Source of the DNA: a virus
IMG/VR virus record: IMGVR_UViG_3300032893_001611
Location: 1-63,931 of that record
Direction: 5' to 3' (one strand)
Length of the DNA stretch: 63,931 nt
Shown: piece after piece, positions 58,601 through 63,931 of the stretch
Layout of the letters: every line of letters begins with the position of its first letter
Numbering within the stretch: the first letter of the stretch is position 1
Position numbers and translations under genes: made by a program
The notes under the pieces: model-generated
Database searches by the model: none
The model's input: only the letters and a program-made list of their open reading frames with translations
Told to the model about the DNA's origin: nothing

Positions 58601-58725
58601 GCGAGGAAGACGGGGTCGGTGTAATGCGATACCGCCCGGACATGGGGCTCAAGCGAAGGCGGAGGACCGATGACCAGCACCCAAGCGCCAAGGACGACGA
58701 GCGCAAGTATGAGCCAGCCTCTCAT
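55612..58725 (-). CDS. VirD4/TraG coupling ATPase fused to CbbX-like AAA+
   Basis: This 1037-aa protein has membrane helices (about residues 3-20, 36-57 and 83-105), then the TraG/VirD4 motor: Walker A GTGAGKST (about 195-202), CIDPKGELAA, and Walker B LLAIDEFPSLGK (about 465-480). A proline-rich linker (about 640-765) leads to a second ATPase (766-1037) of the CbbX/SpoVK class: Walker A GNPGTGKTT (about 819-827), VGQTATKTKEV, and Walker B LFIDEAYTL. Coupling proteins pass relaxase-DNA to the channel. This fusion is very unusual. Confidence 0.92.
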   Translation of the reverse strand: MRGWLILALVVLGAWVLVIGPPPSLEPHVRAVSHYTDPVFLAFIGIFTAPGRWLMLRVWDGFFHLTWREVYHGAGFFRITGEALSWLVAILISYFFWTFFGARFWKLIGRWNPFGWKTFRHRPHFLKMMVGISNWWERERHFGQHATGRFASLWETLSCEFKDGDIFLGRPKLPIGGMLRPIGVPTERHMVTIAGTGAGKSTGALIPNLCIHRGSLLCIDPKGELAAITARRRGNGGGGVRGMGQKVFVLDPFHTVKGFQSACYNVFDEMERVAQYDADRPVSYARKIAQALVPSTSRDPYWDDAPRTFIAGLILYVFQGPKENRNLCKLRSLIMEGETDERPGFVIRGKSTGDAFDALLTLMKNSPEGPYRHVIVGAANSLSKMSHNQRGSVLTMAMEHTSFLDMPEIRRISTSSDFLLEDLKNDVISVYLCLPLNAVSGIEGRWLRMFVLLTVDMMTRVNKAPKPPILLAIDEFPSLGKLDGIETVAPTMRSQGVRLWVIGQDLEQFERVYPDSWGGFIGNAEAVQVMGITHPPTVAWLAERLGEHVITSQQDMGDGKLRELVSERALRDPDQVARMLSKESKNQIVWRGSKRPLLLKVCPYFEYMPWWYYSRDRRFREKPNRWIWRWGREDDDIKPPKIPPKPPGDIAPRPPKPPGEIEKVFTPRPDDEIYAPASTPQAEKDDVIHLSETVPGTNMTWDEALHKYLGRSEQRTETPKPNPGYDYTPVPEKVTSNPPLNPGLALPPRTEKPLPVADGKTTSDKVRQKAVLAELDALIGLAEVKKQVRKTVNLVQLGKERERKGMPKLELTHHLVFTGNPGTGKTTVARIVGKVYKEMGLLKSGHMVECDRGDLVADYVGQTATKTKEVLSRALDGVLFIDEAYTLAQGTTNDFGPEAVATLLKAMEDYRDRLVVIVAGYKDEMGRFIDSNPGLKSRFKTFIDFEDYDAAELLQILGHMASAAGIRFSLDAVTAASQLLESLETGKKGFGNGRTVRNIFEECVARQADRLSTKGPKVDVTMFEEEDIPKPDERDFA

Positions 58726-58934
58726 AAACGATTAAGGCCATTCTTTCACGGATCGCCCTTTTCCGTTGCCGTGAAGTCTGTCATGCTTACGCTACGCCGG
58801 GTCCCCGGCGAAATTCAGCGCCTGTATTGCATTTGAGCTAAATTTTATCTACCATGCTGATAACTTCAGCCCACGCAATTAAATTACGCGGCCTGCGGCC
58901 GAAGGCAGCAGAAAAAGGCCGTCGCGTACCGCTC

Positions 58935-59013
58935 GCAAGATGTGCGCGTGTTCCACGCGCTACCGCTCGCCTGACGGCTCACTCATCTTGCAAAGGGGGT
59001 AGCTTCGCCCCCC
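58935..59013. other. Candidate origin of transfer (oriT)
   Basis: The gap between the coupling protein and MobC genes has oriT features: inverted repeat GCAAGATG/CATCTTGC (58935-58942 and 58984-58991), a 7-bp hairpin GCGCGTG-TTC-CACGCGC (58944-58960), CATCTTG-C that fits the MOBP nic consensus YATCYTG-Y (58984-58991), and GGGGG/CCCCC (58995 and 59008). Position beside mobC is typical. The nick site is not proven. Confidence 0.6.
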
Positions 59014-59025
59014 GTTTGATCCCCC

Positions 59026-59152
59026 GGACCATGGGCTTCGCCCGCTGGACCCGACCAGGAGAGCCTTCGTGCCCTCCATGGACCTCCAGACCGGGCGAGA
59101 CTTCGCTCTCTCCCTGGACCCTCATCGACCATGGGCCTTGCCCCGTGGACCC
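59026..59152. repeat. Direct repeats 100 bp apart near oriT
   Basis: Two 27-bp imperfect copies begin at 59026 and 59126; both contain GACCATGGGC and end GTGGACCC or CTGGACCC. They are exactly 100 bp apart. They may be MobC binding sites or part of a transcription leader. Confidence 0.6.
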
Positions 59153-59245
59153 GCGCCGGATGCGTTCCGCCCCTGCACCCCTGACCAACCCTCGGCGGAT
59201 TGGATGCCCCGCCTGCGGCGCGCTAATGCGCCCGGAGAACAAAAC

Positions 59246-59638
59246 GTGAGCAGCAGCGGCAGCCAGAAGCGCAAGGCGACGAAGCGCATCGCCGTCAACT
59301 GCACGCCCGAACAGTACGCGGAGATCGTCGCCAAGACAAGCGCCGCGGGGCTCTCGCCGAGCGCGGTCTGCCTCAACGTCCTGCTCGACACGCCCCTGCC
59401 CGCCCGTCGCCGCCCCGTGAAGGACGAAGCGCTGCTGGCGAAGGTGCTGGCCGAGCTGGGCAAGATCGGCTCCAACATCAACCAGATCGCCTACCGCTAC
59501 AACATCGCCGAGGTGCTGCCCGCCGGCAACATCGAAGGCGCCCTCGAAGCCGCCCTGCGCGAGCTGCTGGAATGGCGCACAGCCATCATGCAGTCGCTCG
59601 GCTACGAGCGCCCCCGCAAGCCCCCGAAAAAGGATTGA
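59246..59638 (+). CDS. mobC: MobC-like relaxosome protein
   Basis: The GTG start at 59246 has GGAGAA 9 nt upstream. The 130-aa protein has a basic ribbon-helix-helix start (KRIAVNCTPEQYAEIVAKTSAAGLSPSAVCL) and the MobC signature LGKIGSNINQIAYRYN near residue 80. MobC proteins bind oriT and help the relaxase. A longer frame from 59069 covers the repeat region and is unlikely to be used. Confidence 0.88.
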   Translation: MSSSGSQKRKATKRIAVNCTPEQYAEIVAKTSAAGLSPSAVCLNVLLDTPLPARRRPVKDEALLAKVLAELGKIGSNINQIAYRYNIAEVLPAGNIEGALEAALRELLEWRTAIMQSLGYERPRKPPKKD

Positions 59639-59650
59639 CCGCGCCCTGTG

Positions 59651-59668
59651 AACGTGTAAACTCGTTTG
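59651..59668 (+). promoter_or_regulatory. GTAAAC-type operator, copy 1
   Basis: GTGTAAACTCGTTTGC lies before the ASCH-like gene. Similar GTAAAC and GTTTAC motifs lie before ParA (60791-60838) and inside the end of ParA before its partner (61455-61480). They may bind the ribbon-helix-helix partner of ParA. Confidence 0.45.
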
Positions 59669-59699
59669 CCTGTCAACCAGCAAACAGGGAATCACGGGC

Positions 59700-60050
59700 A
59701 TGGTCGCGTTCAACTTCCAGAAAGTCTTCGCGCCAAAAATTCAGGACGGCACCAAGATCCAAACGATCCGTGCGAAAATCCGCTGCCACCCCGGACAACT
59801 GATGCAGCTGTACACCGGCATGCGTACCAAGGCGTGCGCCAAGATCATCGCCGACCGCTCCTGCGCCCTTGTAGATTATTGCCATCTGGCCCCGGACGGG
59901 ATTACCTTCGGCGATAAAACGAAGCACCCTTCCATCGACGAATTCGCCCAGCTTGACGGCTTCAAGAGCTTCGATGATCTCCTGTCATGGTTTCAGGGGA
60001 AATATGGAACGCCTCACTTCATTGGCTACGTTCACAGATGGACAGCGTGA
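59700..60050 (+). CDS. ASCH/PUA-like domain protein (116 aa)
   Basis: The protein has the ASCH-like layout: VAFNFQKVFAPKIQDGTKIQTIR, GQLMQLYTGMRTKACAKII, and a late FAQLDGFKSFDDLLSWF. ASCH proteins bind RNA or modified nucleosides, and some are nucleases. It is common in phages and plasmids. The start follows a weak GGGAAT site. Confidence 0.75.
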   Translation: MVAFNFQKVFAPKIQDGTKIQTIRAKIRCHPGQLMQLYTGMRTKACAKIIADRSCALVDYCHLAPDGITFGDKTKHPSIDEFAQLDGFKSFDDLLSWFQGKYGTPHFIGYVHRWTA

Positions 60051-60053
60051 GCG

Positions 60054-60590
60054 ATGGAAACCCGCGCCAAGCCCCCGCCGAGCAAGCGGCCGCCGAAAGC
60101 ATCCGGCAGGCCTAACGAATTCCAAACCGAGCCGAAAGACGTCCGGCCCCTTCTGCCCTTCCTTCCCAAGAACAAGATCATCTGGGAGCCCGCGCAGGGT
60201 GAAGGGCAGATCGTTGCCTTCCTCCACGGCATGGGCTACAACGTCGTCGGCACCGACATCCTTAATGGTTTCGACTTCCTGAGCCCCCTCGCCGCCCCGC
60301 CGGCCTTCGACATCATCGTCACCAACCCGCCCTACAGCATCAAGGATCAGTGGCTCGAACGGTGCTTCGCGCTTGAGAAGCCGTTCGCCCTATTCCTGCC
60401 GATCACCATCTTCGACAGCAAGGAACGCCGCGCCCTTTTCAAGCGGTACAAGCCGCAGTTCCTGATGCCCGACGACAGGCCCACCTTCACGACGCCGAGC
60501 GGTAAGAAGGGCGGCAGTTGGTTCTATTGCACCTGGATCTGCTGGCAGTTCGACCTGCCCGACCGTATCACCTATGCGGAGGCTGCATGA
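60054..60590 (+). CDS. Adenine methylase-like protein (NPPY)
   Basis: The 178-aa protein has motif I IIWEPAQGEGQIVAFL near residue 42 and motif IV IIVTNPPYSIK near residue 82, as in gamma-type N6-adenine methylases. It lacks a clear target domain and is shorter than usual, resembling phage sugar- or nucleotide-linked methylases. The start codon lies 3 bases after the ASCH stop. Confidence 0.85.
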   Translation: METRAKPPPSKRPPKASGRPNEFQTEPKDVRPLLPFLPKNKIIWEPAQGEGQIVAFLHGMGYNVVGTDILNGFDFLSPLAAPPAFDIIVTNPPYSIKDQWLERCFALEKPFALFLPITIFDSKERRALFKRYKPQFLMPDDRPTFTTPSGKKGGSWFYCTWICWQFDLPDRITYAEAA

Positions 60591-60802
60591 CCGCCCTTCT
60601 CCCTTGCCCGTTCTGCGGCGGCGACGCCAATCCCTGTTATCGGATCGCCTGCGACGAAGAACACTTCACACTCTACGGCGTTTCATGCGCCCGCTGCCAA
60701 ATTGGCTATCGCGATCTAGATACGCAGGCAGAGGCAAACCAGCTATGGAACACCAGAACGCCCTTGACCATTCCCCCCGACTCGGGCAAAGTGAACCCGT
60801 AA
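60587..60802 (+). CDS. Lar-like restriction alleviation protein (71 aa)
   Basis: The protein starts LLPCPFCGGDANP and has VSCARCQIGYRDLDTQAEANQLWNTR, the pattern of the Lar restriction alleviation family with a zinc-binding CxxC pair. Lar reduces type I restriction of incoming DNA. The ATG overlaps the methylase stop. Confidence 0.85.
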   Translation: MTALLPCPFCGGDANPCYRIACDEEHFTLYGVSCARCQIGYRDLDTQAEANQLWNTRTPLTIPPDSGKVNP

Positions 60803-60838
60803 ACTCCCTTCCTCTTTTGCGTGTAAACACGTAAACCA
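60791..60838 (+). promoter_or_regulatory. GTAAAC-type operators before parA
   Basis: GTGAACCCGTAAACTC (60791-60806) and GTGTAAACACGTAAACC (60821-60837) lie in the ParA promoter region, with further GACAACCA repeats. The pattern resembles 59651-59668. Confidence 0.5.
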
Positions 60839-60862
60839 GACAACCAGACAACAGGTGTTCCC

Positions 60863-61543
60863 ATGAAGGTGATTTCCGTCCTGATGCAGAAAGGCGGCAG
60901 CGGCAAGACCACGCTTGTTGAAAGCCTCGCCGTCGCCGCGATGGCCGACGAGGCCGTCGCCATCGTCGACCTCGACCCGCAATCGACCGCCTGCAAGTGG
61001 GGCGACCGGCGCAACGCCGAGCCCGCGATCATGTCCGTCCAGCCCGCGCGCCTGCCGCAGACGCTGAAGGTTCTGCGCGAGAAGGGGGCGAGCCTTGTCC
61101 TGATCGACACGCCCCCGCGGGCGGCCGACGCGGCGATGGCGGCGGCGCAGGCGGCCGACCTGATCCTGATCCCGTCGCGCCCCACGATCAATGACCTCGA
61201 AACAATCGCCACCACACGCGACCTGATCAGCGGGGCAGGGGCTTCCGCCAAAATCGCCGTTGTTCTTAACGGCATTCCGCCGCAGGGCCGGCAGCGCGAG
61301 CAGGCCGAGAACGCCGTCCGCGAGATGGGGCTGTATATCTGCCCCGTCGCCTTCGGCCACCGCAGCGCCTTCACGCACGGCGCCGTGCTCGGGCAGACCG
61401 CGCAGGAGTTCGACCCGAGCGGCAAGGCCGCCGGGGAAATAAAACAGCTTTACAAGTTTACGAGCAAACTCCTAAACTCCCTCACACCCAAACAGGAAAA
61501 CACCGATGGCAAAGAAATCAGCAGATCTGGCGCAGGCGCTTAA
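60863..61543 (+). CDS. parA: ParA-family partition ATPase
   Basis: The 226-aa protein is a small ParA without DNA-binding N-terminal domain: Walker A MQKGGSGKTTL at residue 8, VDLDPQSTACKW, and ASLVLIDTPPRA. Such proteins work with short ribbon-helix-helix partners such as ParG, and the next gene fits that role. Presence of partition genes suggests that the element has, or had, a plasmid-like phase. Confidence 0.93.
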   Translation: MKVISVLMQKGGSGKTTLVESLAVAAMADEAVAIVDLDPQSTACKWGDRRNAEPAIMSVQPARLPQTLKVLREKGASLVLIDTPPRAADAAMAAAQAADLILIPSRPTINDLETIATTRDLISGAGASAKIAVVLNGIPPQGRQREQAENAVREMGLYICPVAFGHRSAFTHGAVLGQTAQEFDPSGKAAGEIKQLYKFTSKLLNSLTPKQENTDGKEISRSGAGA

Positions 61544-61829
61544 GGGGCACGACCGGGCCGCGTCACCGCCCAAGGCCGAAGCGCAGCCGCGCCCGGATGC
61601 CGGCGAGCGCGACCCGCACTACCGCCCCGGCCGCGTGGGCATGGAGAACCTGACCGGGTATTTCCCGCCGTCGGTGAAGGACCAGTTGACAATCCTAACC
61701 ATCGAGCGCAAGCGCGCCCTCGGCCGCAAGGTCACGATCCAGGACCTGCTGGCCGAAGCCCTCAACGACCTGTTCGCAAAGTACGGCAAGCCAGAGATCG
61801 CGCCCGTCGGCCGGAAGGAAGGGCAGTGA
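61506..61829 (+). CDS. Ribbon-helix-helix ParA partner (107 aa)
   Basis: The gene overlaps the end of parA. Residues 1-45 are basic and disordered. Residues about 46-95 (LTGYFPPSVKDQLTILTIERKRALGRKVTIQDLLAEALNDLF) form a ribbon-helix-helix, as in ParG-type partition proteins, which bind both ParA and centromere DNA. Confidence 0.8.
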   Translation: MAKKSADLAQALKGHDRAASPPKAEAQPRPDAGERDPHYRPGRVGMENLTGYFPPSVKDQLTILTIERKRALGRKVTIQDLLAEALNDLFAKYGKPEIAPVGRKEGQ

Positions 61830-62023
61830 TAAAGGTCCGTCCGCCTCTCGCGAGCCCGAGCGCCGAGGACATCGAGGCTGCCACCGAATTCCTCTTCCCC
61901 ATGGCGCCCGGCCCCGGCGATCCCGGCTTCAGGATCTGGACCGATCACGAACGCGCCGAGATCAACCGCGTCGCATGGGAGATCATGACCAAGCGCCTGC
62001 GGTCGACCAACACCACGCACTGA
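61826..62023 (+). CDS. Hypothetical protein (65 aa)
   Basis: A GTG start overlaps the upstream stop (GTGA). The product has an acidic N-terminal helix and a C-terminal helix (ERAEINRVAWEIMTKRL). It ends the partition operon. The function is unknown. Confidence 0.6.
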   Translation: MIKVRPPLASPSAEDIEAATEFLFPMAPGPGDPGFRIWTDHERAEINRVAWEIMTKRLRSTNTTH

Positions 62024-62032
62024 CGGCGTAAA

Positions 62033-62314
62033 ATGGGCGGCATGGCGGCCACACAATTCCCGAAGCGGGCGAGGGACCGCGCCAGGAAGATCAAGAGCCC
62101 CGAGGATTTCAAGGCCGCCGAGGATCGCCTGCGCGCCGCCGTCAACGCCGGCAACACGCGAACCGAAAAGTTCTGGCGCGAAGTCTTCGGCGCTTACGCA
62201 GCCATCCTGCAGCGGCGCGGAAAGTCGGAGTTCGCCGACGTCTGGAACCTCGCCACCAACTATTCCCTCACCGACGAGTTCGGCTGGACGCCGCCGGAAT
62301 CAACCAACGGCTGA
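62033..62314 (+). CDS. Hypothetical helical protein (93 aa)
   Basis: A basic helical protein (KRARDRARKIKSPEDFKAAEDRLRAAVNAG). It starts 9 bp after the previous gene. It could be an excision or relaxosome helper, but no domain supports this. A shorter form from the second ATG (62042) is possible. Confidence 0.6.
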   Translation: MGGMAATQFPKRARDRARKIKSPEDFKAAEDRLRAAVNAGNTRTEKFWREVFGAYAAILQRRGKSEFADVWNLATNYSLTDEFGWTPPESTNG

Positions 62315-62352
62315 AAACCACCACCAATTTCCCGCTTTCGTGACAGGCCCTG

Positions 62353-62385
62353 AATTCACGCCGGAGTTCATGAATTCCGGCGTGA
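62353..62385. repeat. 11-bp inverted repeat before the integrase gene
   Basis: TTCACGCCGGA and TCCGGCGTGAA surround an 11-nt spacer between the last partition-operon gene and the integrase. It may control integrase transcription or end the upstream operon; there is no T tract. Confidence 0.6.
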
Positions 62386-62461
62386 ACTTCCCCGGCGTCT
62401 AAGCCCTTTAAATCCGCCACATCGCCACGGCAGCGCGAATGCCTTTACAGGCCGCGAGGCC

Positions 62462-63715
62462 ATGAAAGGGACGCCGTCCAATCCGCCAGCGCCGACAGCC
62501 ACGAATGGTGGTAATGTCGTGGTCGAGGCAAATCGCTGCGCGTCATCGAAGGGAGATTTCGATGCAATGGCGCGCAGAAGATTTCAGGACCCGCGGCCCA
62601 GGATAGAGGGTCATTTCTGGGTCCTGTATTACTGGCAGGATGAATTCGAAAACGGACAAAGGAGGCGGCGCAAAAAGAGAGAGAAACTTGCCCCCGCCAC
62701 CGTAAAGGAGCGGGAAGTCCGCAAAATCGCGGCTGAGTTTCTCCGCCCCGTCAATCAGGGCCTTGTGCCCCTCGGAGCGGCGACTAGCTTCGATGACTTC
62801 GTGGACAGCACGTATACTCCGGTCGTTTTACCGACGATGGCCAAGAGCACGCAGGATCGCTACAAAGGCGTGATCAGGAATTACCTCAAGCCCCAATTCG
62901 GCGGTTTGAGCCTGCGCGACATCACGCCCCTGACCACCGACCGGTATTTCTCGGAGCTGGGCAAGACGGGCCTGCAGTACGAATCAATCGACAAGGTCCG
63001 CGATGTCCTCGCCAGCGTTCTGACATCGGCGATCCGCTATGGGTTGCTGATCAAGAACCCGGCGGAAGGCGTGCGGCTCCCGCGCGCGAAGCGGGGCAAA
63101 AAAAGCAAACCGTGGATCACGCAGCAGCAGTTCAACACCCTCACCGGACTGATCGCGGAACCCTACGCCACCATGCTGTACGTGGCGGTCTACACGGGCC
63201 TGCGCGTCAGCGAGTTGATCGGCCTCCGGTGGAACGATGTGCATGAAGACTCGATCACGATCGACGAGCGGTGCTGCCGGGGTGACTGGGGCGCTCCCAA
63301 GAGCGAAGCCAGCAACGACACCATTCCGGTCAACCGCGCCGTGATCGAGCGCATTCTCCGGCTGAAGACCCTGACCGTCGACGTGAAGGCGGGCAGGGCG
63401 GTCAGGCATTACAAGGTCGTGAAGTCCGACGGCCCGAATGACCTGGTCTTTCAGTCCGTGTCGACGGGAGCCGCAATGCGGGACAACAACATCCTCAAGC
63501 GGCACATCAAGCCTGCAGCCCGCAAGCTCGGGCTTGATTTCGTCAACTGGAGATGCCTGCGGACGTCCTACGCCACATGGCTCAAGGAAGCCAAGGCGGA
63601 TATAAAGGATGCGCAGAAGCTCATGCGGCATTCGAGGGCGACAACGACACTGGAAATCTACCAGCAGTTCATTCCGGAGTCGCAGCGGAGAGTTGTGGAC
63701 GGCCTGATCAACTAG
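62462..63715 (+). CDS. int: Tyrosine recombinase (integrase)
   Basis: The 417-aa protein has an N-terminal arm-binding part (about residues 36-90), a SAM-like core-binding domain (about 105-195) and the catalytic domain: TGLRVSELIGL (Arg I), WRCLRTSYATWL (Arg II, with Arg or Trp where His II usually stands), LMRHSRATTTLEIYQQF (His III and Tyr). This variant box occurs in integrases of this kind. It ends 105 bp before attR. The true start may be at 62567 (MARRRFQDP). Confidence 0.94.
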   Translation: MKGTPSNPPAPTATNGGNVVVEANRCASSKGDFDAMARRRFQDPRPRIEGHFWVLYYWQDEFENGQRRRRKKREKLAPATVKEREVRKIAAEFLRPVNQGLVPLGAATSFDDFVDSTYTPVVLPTMAKSTQDRYKGVIRNYLKPQFGGLSLRDITPLTTDRYFSELGKTGLQYESIDKVRDVLASVLTSAIRYGLLIKNPAEGVRLPRAKRGKKSKPWITQQQFNTLTGLIAEPYATMLYVAVYTGLRVSELIGLRWNDVHEDSITIDERCCRGDWGAPKSEASNDTIPVNRAVIERILRLKTLTVDVKAGRAVRHYKVVKSDGPNDLVFQSVSTGAAMRDNNILKRHIKPAARKLGLDFVNWRCLRTSYATWLKEAKADIKDAQKLMRHSRATTTLEIYQQFIPESQRRVVDGLIN

Positions 63716-63718
63716 GCC

Positions 63719-63747
63719 ATTCCAGAACTTATTCCAATCTCATTCCA
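63719..63747. promoter_or_regulatory. Candidate right arm-type integrase sites
   Basis: Three ATTCCA copies at 63719, 63731 and 63742 match the two tandem TTTCATTCCA copies near attL. Confidence 0.5.
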
Positions 63748-63820
63748 ATAAAATGGCGGTTTCGAGAGCAAAAAAGGTGAGGGAAGGCAATCAAATCAAC
63801 GGGATGAGAATGGCAGGCCC

Positions 63821-63869
63821 CAGCCCTGAAAAGGCTGGCGTCGGCGGTTCGATTCCGTCCCTGGCCACC
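63821..63869. repeat. attR core (49-bp direct repeat)
   Basis: Exact copy of 79-127, the tRNA-Phe 3' part, without the 5' half of the tRNA. It marks the right end of the element; chromosome resumes after it, and no gene is visible in the last 60 bases. Confidence 0.95.
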
Positions 63870-63931
63870 TCAATTTTTCAAACACTTACCTCGATATTTG
63901 CGACGCAAGTGTGCCTCTGAGGAGTCCAAAC

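Noticed and set aside
58854-59249. 131-codon frame across the oriT region
   Set aside because: It reads through direct repeats and hairpins, is Pro/Arg/Cys-rich, and overlaps the MobC start. Better explained as transfer origin DNA.
62984-63631. 215-codon minus-strand frame opposite the integrase
   Set aside because: Antisense to the catalytic domain of the integrase; no domain and no start signals.

Overview
The window holds one complete integrated mobile element of about 63.7 kb with very little flanking chromosome. A tRNA-Phe gene (GAA anticodon) lies at 53-128. Its last 49 bp before the final A (79-127) are repeated exactly at 63821-63869, beside a tyrosine recombinase gene (62462-63715). 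The repeats are attL and attR. High GC, the tRNA sequence and the gene families (SleB-type endolysin, Gp37/68 protein, MobC/relaxase type) suggest an alphaproteobacterial host. That is an inference; no host housekeeping protein gene is present.

The left two thirds is a long-tailed (siphovirus-type) prophage. Its late genes run leftward from about 30.6 to 4.3 kb: HNH endonuclease, small and large terminase, a fused protease-scaffold-capsid protein, portal, a collagen-like protein, head-tail connectors, tail terminator, tail tube, a frameshifted tail chaperone pair, tape measure, gpM/gpL/gpK/gpJ-like tail tip proteins, a fibre, a lysis block (holin, SleB hydrolase, small proteins), then more fibre-like secreted proteins. 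A PIG-L deacetylase and two sugar-metabolism-type proteins sit inside the head-tail connector block. Upstream (30.6-34.4 kb, also leftward) are a Cro-like protein, a CII-like regulator, a replication initiator that carries five iterons in its own coding sequence, and a candidate late regulator. A divergent cI-like repressor opens a rightward operon of a superinfection immunity protein and many small proteins, a ParB-like protein and a cytosine methylase-like protein (34.5-43.1 kb).

From 43.45 to 48.73 kb is a compact five- or six-gene cassette with its own promoter: small protein, C5 cytosine methyltransferase, GHKL ATPase, unknown protein, DUF6339-like protein and Vsr-like nuclease. It looks like a defence system.

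The right part (49-62.3 kb) resembles a plasmid or mobilizable element: adenine methyltransferase, winged-helix protein, MOBP/VirD2-type relaxase, a VirD4/TraG coupling ATPase fused to a CbbX-like AAA+ ATPase, a candidate oriT, MobC, a second adenine methylase, a Lar-like antirestriction protein, and ParA with a ribbon-helix-helix partner. No mating-pair (type IV secretion channel) genes are seen, so this part would need a helper channel. The element thus combines phage packaging and lysogeny genes with DNA mobilization and partition genes.

Other points that stand out: a gene-free stretch of about 600 bp next to attL with a promoter, many stems and a strong terminator, read as a candidate large structured RNA; a 16-bp perfect stem hiding the ribosome binding site of the gene at 49268; and a duplicated 12-nt-loop hairpin leader in front of two genes.
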